Origin: Odiellus spinosus
Taxonomy: Eukaryota; Arthropoda; Arachnida; Opiliones; Phalangiidae
DNA: 64,000 bases
Reading direction: 5' to 3'
Assembly (NCBI GenBank): GCA_963920705.1
Contig: OY987225.1
Span: 11,851,334 to 11,915,333, forward strand
Each line of letters begins with the position of its first letter. The stretch's first letter is position 1. This document shows, in pieces, positions 1 to 10,680 of the stretch. The position numbers were made by a program, and so were the translations under genes. The notes under the pieces were generated by a model. That model was not told the DNA's origin and made no database searches. It saw only the letters and a list, made by a program, of their open reading frames with translations.

Positions 1-319
1 CTCTACGGGTCTTTGTGGTGCAGTTACCGAATGCCTAGGGTTACGATAAACGTCTAGACGTTGAGAAGGGGGGGTTTTCCCCAACTCTTCTCGGTTACTC
101 GCTCGGTGAATAAAGGTTAGCGAAAGCTATATATACACCTTTTCCATGCCCTAACTATTTTGGCCTTATGCCGCGATATCTTTTAGTGAATTGAAGCGTA
201 TAATTCATTTAAATTTTAATTTAATATAATAATATTGTTAAACTGAATCTAATTAATAAAGAAGCTGAAAAATCAATTAAAAATTCGAGATAGTTTAGAA
301 GATATTTAAGAAATTTCCC

Positions 320-1003
320 AAAAATGTAATGAAATGTGACCGTTTAATACCAGCTTGAGTTGGCAACACGCGCTTAGCTGTTTTCCATATATCATTTAGT
401 CCAAAAAGCAAAGGTATAACGGGTAGTATAGGCTTAGTCTTGCTGCAAACTTGGGGTGGATTGAAGAATCTAAATAAAAGTGCGTTTACACGGGTATCCC
501 ACCGTCCACTGAATTCGAATTAATACAGACAAAGGTACTTTGACAAAATTTGATAAGACTTCTTTCGGTACGAGAGTTTCTCTAGTTAAACACAGATTTT
601 AATAATGAAATATTGATAAATTATATGAAGTAATAGAGAGTAAGGTGCCTGAATTGGTTACAAAAGGGTGAAATCATAAGCTTAGCCTATTTTTATTAAT
701 TGCTTCAAAATGATAAACAAAAATTTTATTTCTTAAACAGTAGAATGATAAGGAATATCCATTGAATTCGAGCTAATAGAGAGAAAGTATAGTTTATTGT
801 TTACGAGTGCTTCTCTTAGTTAAACAAAGATTTAATGAAATGTGACCGTTTAATACCAGCTTGAGTTGGCAACACGCGCTAAGCTGTTTTCCATATATCA
901 TTTAGTCCAAAAAGCAAAGGTATAACGGGCAGTATAGGCTAAGGCTTGCTGCAAACTTGGGGTGGATTGAAGAATCTAAATAAAGGAACGTTTACACGGG
1001 CAT
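320..1003 (+). repeat. Two direct ~170-bp segments flanking a foreign insert
   Basis: The segment at about 320-500 is repeated nearly perfectly at 834-1003 (both run from AATGAAATGTGACCG through AACTTGGGGTGGATTGAAG to the sequence TTTACACGGG). The intervening 503-790 is a different interspersed repeat. The second copy of repeat A (5441 onward) has only one such segment, so the duplication arose in copy 1. Confidence 0.85.
503..790 (-). repeat. Interspersed repeat 'C', inverted relative to 44035-44320
   Basis: The reverse complement of this stretch is found at 44035-44320 with high identity. Matching blocks are GTCCACTGAATTCGAATTAA at one edge and CCATTGAATTCGAGCTAAT-like sequence at the other, with AAGCTTAGCC and GATAAACAAAAATTTTATTT inside. 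No coding capacity is seen. It probably inserted in repeat A, or came with the local duplication around it. Confidence 0.8.
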
Positions 1004-2380
1004 CCAAGATAGAAACGACAGAAGATTTAAAGCTGAGGCGGATTGATACAAAATGTTAAACCTCTTAAGAAAAATTATAGTCGTGAAAACTCCCCTTGGA
1101 CAGAAGTACAGTAGGTTTCTCGTGTTTAAAAAAACATCAGTTTTGAATAAAAAATGGTTATCTGATGTTGGAAAAAAAATAGGCTTCAGATTTCTCCACT
1201 ATAAAACCAAGAAACATTTCCGATTATTTTCATAATCAACAGTAGCCGTGTAGAGTGAACTTCGTTAGCAGAGCAGGAGACGAGACAAGACGAGACCAGA
1301 CGAAAGAGAGCTATAGTGACTTAAGTGAGAAAATCAACCAGCGCAGAATGTCATCACCATTTGAAGTCAACTGGCTACGAAGAATTGAAACATGCAAGCA
1401 GTGAGTGTTTTCGGACTCGACATATGAGATTCTTACAGTCAGTAAAAGCTCAACAGTTATTCATACGGCCTCGTTATTCTAAACATAAAAGGAGCTATTC
1501 AAGTATAAATATTAACGGTATGGAAATTAGTCTATTTCAGTATTCAAGATATTTTTTTATCATAGGAGTGGAAGTTAACGTCTTGTCAGCCGGTTTGGAA
1601 AATAACCTCTCGACCAGCTCAATCCTTTGATTCTTCCAATGACTGGGATCACTTGCATGATGAAAATATCAGTAATGGTCCTCTATTAGCACGTCAAAAC
1701 AAGAATTTTAGACGAAAACTGTACCGGAAGTAATTGCCGATCATCTACCGAAAATTGGTTGTAAATGGAACATTCAGTCTACAATATTTCTTGGTTTGTC
1801 TAAGAGGAACTTGCTACAAAATCTTCGTCGTTTTAATTCCTTGTCTTCATTGCCATCCCAGACTAAATCCTTCGTCTTTATCAAATCAGTGGATTATCTC
1901 AAAGATAATCACACAGTACAGCCTATGCTCTAATGACAATTTATATTATAAGAACATGTATTTTACATATTTATTTAGAAATTAAATTTCATTTGGTGTG
2001 TCAATTATGAAATCTACGACCTGCCGCATAAAATTATGCGTAACGCATGACATTCTTTTGCATTCTCTGTATCCTAGAGGTTAAGGGAAAATACTTATAC
2101 TCCGTAAAGTAGAGAATAATGATTGAAATGCACGCTGTTTCCTCTACTCATCCAATACTCTACATTTCTTTTCATCTTTTATTTTAGGTAGGGTTAGGTT
2201 AGGTTAGATTACCTTAACGTCGGGGTCGGGGAGGTTATATTTTGGTTTCCCAACTTGTTAAGATTTCACTGTCTTTATCTAGAGGGCGGTATAAACCGCT
2301 CAAGTTAACATAATACGGCGAAGTTTTTAGGAACCTTGAACCTTCGTGTTTGGGGCAGCGCTCCGGTCATTCCAGGCAAA

Positions 2381-3228
2381 ATGTCGGAAAAAGTAAAAAA
2401 GCCAGAATGCAAAACCTGTTGTAAAATTTATTAATAATGAACTATTTATAGAGGCGGTGAGACCTTATAAATTTATATTTGATAATTCTCATCGTGATTT
2501 TAAAGAAAACGAAAACGCGTGGAACGAGATTGGAAAGAAATTCGGATTGTCTCGTAAGTATCAAAGCTAAACCTCGGCTGTTGAGTTCTGATGTCAAGCA
2601 CTTGTGATATTTCAAACTGACAAACTTTAAACGTTTGTGTTATTTATTGCTATATATTGCGAGACAGTTAATTATTAATTATATTAATGGAGTTTGTTTA
2701 TTGCCGTCATATTTTAGTTAAGAGAAAATATAAGGTTAAAAACGCCTTTCATATTTTAATTTCAAGTGCAAGAGAGACTGAATCTTTCGCCTTGGCTTGT
2801 TTGATTTTGTATGTTTTGTTAAATGTTTTATAATTTTAGAATAAGAAGCATCCACAAAATGGAAAGGGCTAAAAGACCGTTTCATCCGTGAACGTAAAGC
2901 TTATAAACTCAGTTTGAAAAGCGGAGCTGGCAGTGATGAAATATCTCTACCCCGATGGAAATTATACAGAATTCTGAAAAATCAATTGGAAGTTCATGTT
3001 ACTCATAGAGAGTAAGTAAATGATATAATATAATTATAAAAAAATAACTTTCAAATATCATATAGAACTATATCTAATTTCCCTAATGATGATCCTGAGT
3101 TTGCGGAAAATGCCCAAGATGACCAGTTTGGTAATTTTGCTGATATTGATGACGAATTAACCAGAGATTTGATGGCCACACAGCTGTTCAAACAGATGAT
3201 CGACAAATCGGATGACTTGGATTTGTAA
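2381..3228 (+). pseudogene. MADF-domain (Myb/SANT-like) DNA-binding protein, Harbinger accessory gene
   Basis: Three exons can be assembled. Exon 1 ends at 2553 before GTAAGT and encodes the first half of a MADF domain (ELFIEAVRPYKFIFDN). Exon 2, about 2846-3011, encodes the second half (KWKGLKDRFIRERKAYK) and ends before GTAAGT. Exon 3, 3066-3228, follows a TATAG acceptor and is acidic with a C-terminal LTRDLMATQLFKQM helix, ending in TAA. Exon phases match across both junctions. The exon 2 acceptor must be the AG at 2844-2845, because the stronger TTTTAG at 2834-2839 would bring a TAA into frame. The ATG at 2381 runs into a stop unless one base is gained or lost before the MADF segment, hence the pseudogene call. 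In PIF/Harbinger transposons the accessory protein assists the nuclease in nuclear import and DNA binding. Confidence 0.7.
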
Positions 3229-3559
3229 TTAATCAGATTAATTATTATGAAACAAATTTTGTTTATTCTCACTTGCAAATCCTTGTATCGGACCTAAATT
3301 CACTTAGGGATTATTATAGGGCATTGCTAGCTTATATAACCACAGTTTTATTAACCCAATTTCATCGTAACATTGGGTTCCCTAACAGCGCATTCGTTGC
3401 GCAGGTACCTAGCCAAGCGATTCCTTAAATGGGCTGCGTTTTTACTGTGGTTGTTACCAGTTCTAATTCCACAACCATCTCTGATATCGCAAATAGATGT
3501 TACTTGATATCGCCACTGCAATTTAATAATCTTTCCATCCCTTCGTATTTGATCTCTAG

Positions 3560-4682
3560 TTAGGTAGCATTATAATTACGTTGAAATCCTGGTTTTCCCT
3601 TGTCGTCAGTCATCAAAACATTATGAGGGCAAACACAAGCCTTAACGTAACTATCTACGTTGGCTGGTTTAGCACGAATTGGTTTTCTGAAAATTCGCCA
3701 TCTTGCGCAAAGTATTCCGAACGTATTTTCGATTACTCGACGGGTTCTGCTTAAACTGTAGTTAAAAATCTTTTTTTCTTGGGAGTTATTTCTGCCAGGA
3801 TAAGGCCTCATGAGGTTTTGATGTAAAGGGAAGGCTTCATCACCAATACAGAAATGAGGGAAGTTGTCACTCGTTCCTGGCAAAGGTTCGTCTTCACGAA
3901 GTTTTAACTTTCCGGTTAATAGTTTTGAACCAAATGAGTATTCCGAAAACACACCACCGTCGCTTTTGCTGCCGTAACTTCCAATATCAATCATAGTATA
4001 TCGGTATTGGGAATCGCACATATAACAAGGCACCTTTGTAGTTATAATATTTGGAGCCGCTGTTGGAGGGAGACTCCATAACAACGTGTTTCCCATCCAC
4101 AGCTCCGAGACAATGGCGCAAGTTCCACATTTCTTGGAATCCAGCGCAAACGATTTTCTATTCCTCTTCATTTTTGGTAAGTTCAAATACATCGGAGCTA
4201 AACATTCCCATATAGCGTCGCATGTATCCCGTACAATTTTTGAGACTGTAGCGTGCCCTACCCGGAAAGCAAACTCTACACTAAGTGGCATATCGCCACT
4301 GGCGAGATAACTGTCAAAAGATCAGGCAATTAGTAATGTCATTCATAAAATATCCTAAGCTAATATACCGAAGTGTTATTGCTAAACGTTCCGCCAGTGA
4401 AATTGCTTTTCGGAAACGGGTGTCTTTCTTTGTAATTTTTTCCTCAATCAATGACAACAAGAAATCGAACTGCCCAGCAGTCTTCCGAAAAAACCTGAAA
4501 TAGTTTGTACTTTAACCATGGTTCAGTAAAAAGAAGCATAATTTTAATTACAAACCTAAAATGGCTCTCATCGTCGTCCTTGCGTATTTCTTGTACCAAG
4601 TTTGTGTAATAACCTTGTTTTTTCCGCCTTTGAAATATTCCTCTAACCCAAAATGATTTTTGGTACTTATTTAACCTTTTTA
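3560..4682 (-). CDS. PIF/Harbinger transposase (HARBI1-like DDE nuclease), N-terminus not found
   Basis: Spliced exons are about 4682-4556, 4494-4369 and 4310-3560. Intron 1 (4555-4495, 61 bp) joins AG|GTTTGT to TTTCAG, and intron 2 (4368-4311, 58 bp) joins CG|GTATAT to TGACAG. Both keep one frame running from a FWVRGIFQRRKKQGYYTNL segment through FFRKTAGQFDFLLSLI and the helix-turn-helix-like LRYLASGDMPLSVEFAFRVG to the nuclease core. DDE_4 motifs are visible: MIDIGSYGSKSDGG (first D), IGDEAFPL (second D) and SRTRRVIENTFGILCARWR (E). The product cuts and joins the transposon ends. No start Met is visible; the frame stays open to the repeat A boundary at 4683, so the N-terminal 20-40 residues are either missing or in another exon. 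No internal stop occurs once the introns are removed, so this copy may be relatively young. Confidence 0.82.
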
Positions 4683-4714
4683 CCTCCCCGACTGAACTTT
4701 AGTTCAGGGGGAGG
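4683..4714. other. Perfect stem-loop at the start of repeat A copy 2
   Basis: CCTCCCC (4683-4689) pairs with GGGGAGG (4708-4714), and CTGAAC (4692-4697) pairs with GTTCAG (4702-4707), leaving a TTTA loop and a GA bulge. It sits exactly where the Harbinger unit ends and repeat A copy 2 begins, so it could be a transposon terminus. Confidence 0.7.
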
Positions 4715-6988
4715 TTTTACACTGGTCGTTTCTGTGTGTCTGTCTGTGTCACTTCCTGTGTAAGCGGATATCACGTGACCGAGCTCGTGGAGCCAAAAGT
4801 CTAGAGACATTATCATACCAGCTTATCGATCAATTCCGTTTAACGGGAATTACCTACTTTAAGCGTGGCTGCCACATTAAGTTTCAGTGTCGTGCAATGA
4901 TATGCAACAGGACGTCTCCAATTGCATATTATCACCTTCCACCATCCACTTTACGGTCAAACCTCGATGCTGGACAGTTGAAGGCGATTATACGCAATGG
5001 GACGTCTCCCACTGTTATAATCACCTCCGACCATCCCCACACCAAGGTCCAACCTCCAGTGTCCGATCTCAGCGGGCCATACTAGCGAGGGGTCCCTCAC
5101 TAATATGGTCAACATCAACCTTCCATTCTCCAAACATCGCCCCACCAATGGGTAAATTAGCTTTGCATACCAAGCGCCTAGAGATCAAGAATAGTCTAGA
5201 CATTGAAGGGAGGGGGTTTTCCTCCCAACTTCATGGCCACATTGCTCGATTAACAAAGCCCTTCGAAGTGTTTATATACTACCTTTATGAAGTGAATGCA
5301 AATGAGCCTTATGCAATATTAATTTATATTATAATTAAAAATATCAAAATGGTTCAACTTAATCTAATTAATAATGTAGCTGAAAAATCAATTTAAAATT
5401 CGAGATAATTTAGAAGTTATTTAAGAAATTGTCCAAAAATATAAAGAAATTTGATAACCAGCTTGAGTTGGCACGACACGCTAAGCTGTTTTGCATATAT
5501 CATTTAGTCAAAAAAGCAATGGTATAACGGGCAGTATAGGCTAAGGCTTGCTGCAAACTTGGGGTGGATTGAAGAATCTAAATAAAGGTACGTTTGCAAG
5601 GGCATCCAAGATAGAAACGACATAAGATTTAAAGCTGAGGCGGATTGATACAAAATGTTAAACCTCTTAAGAAAAATTATAGTCGTGAAAACTCCCCTTG
5701 GACAGAAGTACAGTAGGTTTCCCGTGTTTAAAAAACAACAATTTTGAATAAAAATGGACATCTGATGTTGGAATAAAAAATAGGCTTCAGTTTTCTCCAC
5801 TATAAAACCATGAAATACTTCCGATTATTTTCATAATCAAAAGAAGCCGTGTACAGTGAACTTCGTTAGTAGACCAGGAGACAAGACAAGACAAGACAAG
5901 ACGAGACGAGACCAGACGAAAGAGAGATATAATGACTTAAGTGAGAAAATAACCAGCGCAGAATATCATCACCATTTGAAGTCAACAGAGCAGCGACACG
6001 GCTTTCATTTATTACCAGAAAGAGACGGCCTGGCTACGAAGAATGGAAACATGCAAGCAGATAGTGTTTTCGGACTCGACATATGAGATACTTACAGTCA
6101 GTAAAAGCTCGACAGTTCTTACTCGTTATTCTAAACATAAAAGGAGCTATTCAAGTATAAATATTAACGGTATGGGAATTAGTCTACTTTCAGTCTTTAA
6201 GATTTTTTTTTTATCATTGGAGTGGAAACTAACGTCTTGTCAGCCGGTTTGGAAAATAACCTCTCGACCAACTCCATCCTTGGATTCTTCCAATGACTGG
6301 GATCTCTCGTATGATGAAAATATCAGTAATGGTCCTCTATTAGCACGTCAAAACCAGAATTTCAGACGAAAACTGTACCGGAAGTAATTGCCAATCATCT
6401 ACGGATAATGGGTTGTAAACGGAACATTTATTCTAGAATATTTCTTGGTTTGTCCAAGAGGAACTTGCTACTGTATCTTCGTCGTTTTAATTCCTTGTAT
6501 TCCTTGCCATCCCAGACTAAATCCTTCGTCTTTATCAAATCAGTGGATTATCAAAGATAATCACGCAGTATAGCCTATGCTCAAGTGTTAATTTATATTA
6601 CAAGTACTTGTACTTTACATATTTATTTGAAAATAAACATTTAATTTGGTGTGTCTATTAACAAATCTACGCCCTGCCGCATATAATTATGGGTAACGTA
6701 GGACATTTCATTTGGTGTGTATATTAAGAGGTCTACGACCTGCCGCATATAATAATGGGTAACGCAGGACACTCTTTTGCAATCTCTGAATCCTTGAGGT
6801 TAAGGAAAATACTTATACTCCGTAACCTAGATGGGAAATAGAGAAGTGTGATTGAATTGCACGCTGTTTCTTCTACTCTTCCAATACTCTACATTTCTTT
6901 TCATTAATTTTAGGTAGGGTTAGGTTAGATTATGTTACCTTAACGTCGGGGTCGGGGAGGCTATATTTTGGTTTCCCAACTTGTTCGG
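4683..6988 (+). repeat. Long interspersed repeat 'A', copy 2, cut by a Ty3/gypsy LTR
   Basis: Same order of blocks as 1-2262. The 5' part, which copy 1 has only from about position 1, contains an internal duplication of an ~85-bp unit (GGACGTCTCC at 4910 and 5000, each followed by ATAATCACC or TATTATCACC). The repeat ends with GTCGGGGAGG at 6951-6960. Its last bases merge into the LTR that starts at 6982. No coding function is seen. Confidence 0.85.
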
Positions 6989-7229
6989 AGCTTATTTGAT
7001 ATTAATAACTGTTGAAGTGAATATCAAAGGTCAAAATTGTGTGCCTACTCATTATCTCGATAAGAAACGTGTTGACCTTTGATCGAACGTAACCGATTAG
7101 GGGACCAGATGTCTACGATACAGGCAGTCAGTTTTGGATCCCCAGCCGAAAATGTAGAGACTTCCAAATGTTCAATAAAGAACCAGTTATAGTATACGGA
7201 CTTGTTTAATTATATCGCAACACGCAACA
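6982..7229 (+). repeat. 5' LTR of the Ty3/gypsy element
   Basis: A 248-bp segment with TGT...ACA ends (TGTTCGGAGC at 6982, ACGCAACA ending at 7229), containing an AATAAA polyadenylation signal at about 7173 and immediately followed by a primer-binding site. No second copy is in the window, so the left border rests on the TG rule and on divergence from repeat A copy 1 after CCCAACTTGTT. Confidence 0.75.
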
Positions 7230-7243
7230 TGGTGTCAGAAGTG
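7230..7243 (+). other. Primer-binding site, tRNA-Leu type
   Basis: TGGTGTCAGAAGTG directly abuts the LTR end. It is complementary to the 3' end of animal leucine tRNAs (...CACTTCTGACACCA), a primer used by many metazoan Ty3/gypsy elements. Confidence 0.8.
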
Positions 7244-7340
7244 AGCGCGTTCTGTCACAAGTTTAAATAAATAACGGTAACAGTTCGCGTGCGGAACCCG
7301 CCGTCGGGAATAGGTTGTAGTTGTTTGTGTTTGGGAGATT

Positions 7341-8793
7341 TTGACAAGTGTACCGCAAAGCGACAATGTCCGAGCGCCAAGATATGTAGATTGCACTGGT
7401 GACGTTGCCGAAAATTTCGCCACCTTCAAAGAAGCTTTTTTGGACTATGCCATTGCTACAGGACTGGACAAGAAAACAGAACCCGTCCAAGTTGCTACTA
7501 TTCGGTCCCTATTGGGTGACGCGTGTCGAAAGGTACGAAAAACTTTAAATCTCTCAGCTGCAACGGCATCTACAACTAATGGAATACTGGACGCTCTAAC
7601 CAATCATTTTACCCCGAGAAGAAACACATTATATCCAAGATTCTTATTTCGCACCGCAACCCAACAAGTTTCTGAAACAGTAGAACAATTCTACATTCTA
7701 CTTCAAACGTTGGTCAAAGCCTGCAAGTACAAGGATTTACTTACGGGATCAGCTTGTCTTGGGTAGCCGCGATAAGCTTACAAGGGTAGAATTGTTTCGA
7801 GCAGCTGAATCACCGACATCGACAGAAACACTAGAAGCACTACGAGTCAGCGAGAGTGCACAGACAGAATTGAAGCACGTAGAGTCAGAATACGCACTAG
7901 CGTCGTCAGAGGCGGTAAACTACGTTAGATCACGCTCGCAAAGCTTGTCAAAAAGCCGATACCAAGAACCCCCAGCTAGACATTATTCGTCATCAAGTCG
8001 TGGGGGAGGAAAAACGAATTTATCCAATCTTCGGAATAATACTGGTAATCCAAGGAATGGTAGACCGTACTCAAGTGCTGCAGCAAATTTCTCGTGCCAG
8101 TATTGTGGGAAACAGCATGTTAAAGATGGTCAATGTCCTGCTTACGGCCAACGTTGTAATTTTTGCTCCCGACTTCATCATTTTGAAGCAGTTTGCTGGA
8201 AGAAGGGACAGCAATCAGTCAATTTCCACGAAGAATATGAGCCACGTCAAAATGTTGATAGTTGGGGCAACCAGGAGACGCTTAATTATATACAAGAGCC
8301 GGTTCTATCGGGTCAACACCAGCTAACGAGCACTAAACATCGCGGGTTACAAGAAGACGACGATCCATTTTACTCTGAAGACCTATTCCACATTGAAGAA
8401 ATCTCGTTAGATGCAAAGAGGCCGACGGACTCTAAAGTTGAGGAAATTCACGCTATACAAACACAGGGTGCCCGAACGAAATTGTTCAGTTGTCTCTACA
8501 TTCATGAAGCAAATCAACAACCACAACCATTACGCTGTCAGCTCGACACCGGTGCTACGTGCAACGTTATGAATATAAAAGACTTCAAAAATATTCAGCG
8601 AACTTCATCAGTATTCACACCCGTGTCGATGCAAGGACTAACCTTATACGATAATTCGGTAATGCGGCTCGTTGGGGAAACTGCGTTAATATGCTCCGTT
8701 GGGAACGAGAAACAAAAATTAACCTTTAAAATCATAGAAGGACCACACAAGCCACCGTTGCTATCTGCAAAACCGTGTGTGGAACTTGGCTAA
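7341..8793 (+). pseudogene. Ty3/gypsy gag and protease
   Basis: The capsid-like part (7341-7766) has the usual gypsy gag look (ENFATFKEAFLDYAI, later ETVEQFYILLQTLV). The reading then continues in another frame from 7759, so a small indel lies near 7760. The second segment carries two zinc knuckles (CQYCGKQHVKDGQC and CNFCSRLHHFEAVC at about 8095-8210) and a retropepsin active site (LDTGATCNVM at about 8543-8572). The first frame has no ATG, only TTG at 7341. A TAA at 8791-8793 separates protease from RT, but the same frame continues beyond it, so gag C-terminus to RNase H was once a single polyprotein. Confidence 0.85.
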
Positions 8794-10359
8794 ATTACTG
8801 TACATGATTTAAGTCATGTGGACCACGATGGACTAGAGTTGGGTCTTATGAAGCAAGCTACAGGATAGGCGAAAATAAAACTAGATACCTACTCAGATGT
8901 ATTTGTAGGTTTGGGAGAGTTTCCAGGAGTTCACACAATAGAAGTCGATAAGTCAGCTCCACCAGTGCAACACCTGCCTCGCCGAGTTCCAGTAGCGCTA
9001 TTGAGCCCACTCAAAGAAAAACTAGACGAACTAGAGAAAAGAGGCATTGTAAAAAAAGTAACACAGCCGACCGACTGGATCAGCAGCTTGGTAATAGTAC
9101 AAAAGAACCAGAAGATCAATGCTCCACAAGGACACATTAAGAAGTCATTAAGAATATGTATCGATCCTAAAGATCTAAATAAAGCTATTAAAAGTGCAAA
9201 ATATCCAATGCCAATTCTGGATGACATCTTGCCAAGCTCAACAGATGCAAAAATATTTTCGGTACTTGACGCTAAAGATGGATTTTACTAATTTCGGCTT
9301 TCAGAAGAGAGTTCATTTCTTACCACGTTTTGGACTCCGTTTGGACGTTACAGATATCTACGTTTGCCGTTCGGAATCTCCTCGGCCCCGGAAGAGTTTC
9401 AAAGACAAATATTGGAGCTTCTAGAAGGGTTACAAGGTATTTATGACGTCCATGATGACATTTTGGTGGTTGGGCGTGGATCAACTATCGCACAAGCCAT
9501 AACCGATCATAATAGGAATTTGAAAGCATTACTTAATCGGGCACGGGAGCGCAAGTTAAAGCTAAATAAGGAAAAGGTGCGGTTAGCTCTCACAGAAGTC
9601 ACGTACATGGGCCATAGAGTGACCAACAAAGGTATAAAACCAGACCCTGCAAAAATCCAAGCGATTCTAGAAATGGCCCCTCCAGAGGACAAAAAAGCGT
9701 TACAAAGATTTCTGGGAAGCATAAACTATGTGAGCCGTTTCCTTCCGGCTATGTCCACAATAAGCGAGCCGCTAAGGAAGTTACTCGAGAAAGACGTAAT
9801 ATTCACTTGGCAGTCCAGCCAGGAGTCGGCCTTTAGACAACTTAAGAAGAGGCTAACGGAAGCACTAGTCTTGGCCTATTATGATCATCGAAAGGAGGTG
9901 ACAATTCAATGCGACGCCTCGGAATCAGGATTGGGCGCCGTTTTGCTCCAGGAAGGTCACCTAGGGGCATACGCCTCTAAAGCTTTGACCTCCAGCGAAG
10001 TTAACTACGCCCAAATAGAAAAAGAATGTCTATGGATAGTATTTGTCTGTGGCCGTTTCGAACATTACATAGGCGGTCGAAAACAAGTGTTGGTGGAAAC
10101 TGACCACAAATTGTTAATTCCAATATTTATGAAACCACTCCGCTCTGCGCCAAAGCGTCTTCAAAGAATGCTGTTGCAACTTCAGTCGCACACGTTAAAC
10201 GTTCAGTACAAACCAAGGCCAACGCTACATATAGCTGACTTGTTAAGTCGAAGTTTTTTACCAAATGCAGGCCCGTCACAACTGCAAAATCTTCACGTTT
10301 ATTCAATTAGCAGACGACACCACTTCAGACAAATATGTATGTTTCGAAAAAGAAGGTAG
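8794..10359 (+). pseudogene. Ty3/gypsy reverse transcriptase and RNase H
   Basis: In the same frame as the protease. It contains nonsense codons at 8866-8868 (TAG) and 9289-9291 (TAA, just after DAKDGFY, where the family normally has Gln). RT landmarks are the substrate-binding LPFGISSAPEEFQRQ (from 9364) and the active site YDVHDDILVVG (about 9441-9473), with VHDD in place of the usual YxDD. RNase H follows with IQCDASESGLGAVLLQEG (about 9904) and the ETDHKLLIPIF segment. The connection subdomain LQRFLGSINYVSRF lies between them. The frame ends at 10359, before any integrase. Confidence 0.88.
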
Positions 10360-10404
10360 GGTCGAGCTACAGTGAATTCTTTTGGGCGTTTTAAGACTAA
10401 AATG

Positions 10405-10680
10405 CTCTAGGACGTTTTGTCGTACGGGGTGCCATTTAAGAGTTACGAAATGAATCATGTGCGGATGAACCATTGACGTACATTAAAAAACGTATACTTA
10501 ATGATAAAATACGTTTAATTATTTAGCTGGTATTATAAAAGCGCGCGTGCGTATTTTAAAGATAAGCGAATTTTATCATTGAGTATGCGTTTATTAATGC
10601 ACATTAAGGGGTCATCCACGCAGGATTCATTTCGTAACTCTGGAATGGCGCCACGTACGACAAAACGTCATACAATATTT
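10405..10680. repeat. Fold-back (palindromic) MITE-like repeat
   Basis: Two imperfect inverted arms of about 105 bp (10405-10510 and 10572-10677) flank a ~60-bp centre. Matching pairs include GACGTTTTGTCGTAC with GTACGACAAAACGTC, and AGTTACGAAATGAATC with its inverse. It abuts the broken 3' end of the gypsy element and may have contributed to that truncation. Confidence 0.75.

Larger units (their letters stand above)
1..2262 (+). repeat. Long interspersed repeat 'A', copy 1 (5' end outside window)
   Basis: This noncoding block is repeated in the same orientation at 4683-6988. Corresponding landmarks are a GC-rich TTTTCC block (68-90 versus 5210-5225), a segment starting CCAGCTTGAGTTGGCA (about 349 and 862 versus 5457), a GAGACGAGACAAGACGAGAC-like stretch (about 1280 versus 5880), and the shared end GTCGGGGAGG followed by TATATTTTGGTTTCCCAACT (2225-2262 versus 6951-6988). 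I see no protein family in it; its open frames are short and not conserved between the copies. It contains the separate insertion 503-790 and a partial internal duplication. Confidence 0.85.
2225..4692. mobile_element. PIF/Harbinger DNA transposon with two convergent genes
   Basis: The unit holds a MADF-domain gene on plus and a Harbinger-type DDE nuclease gene on minus, which is the paired gene set characteristic of PIF/Harbinger elements. The decamer GTCGGGGAGG at 2225-2234 and its exact inverse CCTCCCCGAC at 4683-4692 bracket the pair and could be terminal inverted repeats, both followed on the inner side by T/A-rich sequence. However, these decamers also form the end and start of the repeat A copies, so the element borders remain uncertain. 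The convergent genes are separated by about 330 bp of noncoding DNA (3229-3559). Confidence 0.7.
6982..10370 (+). mobile_element. Ty3/gypsy LTR retrotransposon, 3' part missing
   Basis: Order: 5' LTR, primer-binding site, gag, CCHC knuckles, aspartic protease, reverse transcriptase and RNase H. The sequence then stops being recognisable at about 10370; there is no integrase, polypurine tract or 3' LTR. It inserted at or near the end of repeat A copy 2. The second gypsy fragment at 17107-19460 starts within RNase H and keeps integrase and a 3' LTR, but overlap of the RNase H regions and sequence differences show that they are two elements, not one split element. Confidence 0.9.

Noticed and set aside
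1053-1985. Several 60-100-codon frames in repeat A
   Set aside because: The corresponding frames in the second copy are broken or different, and no family is recognised.
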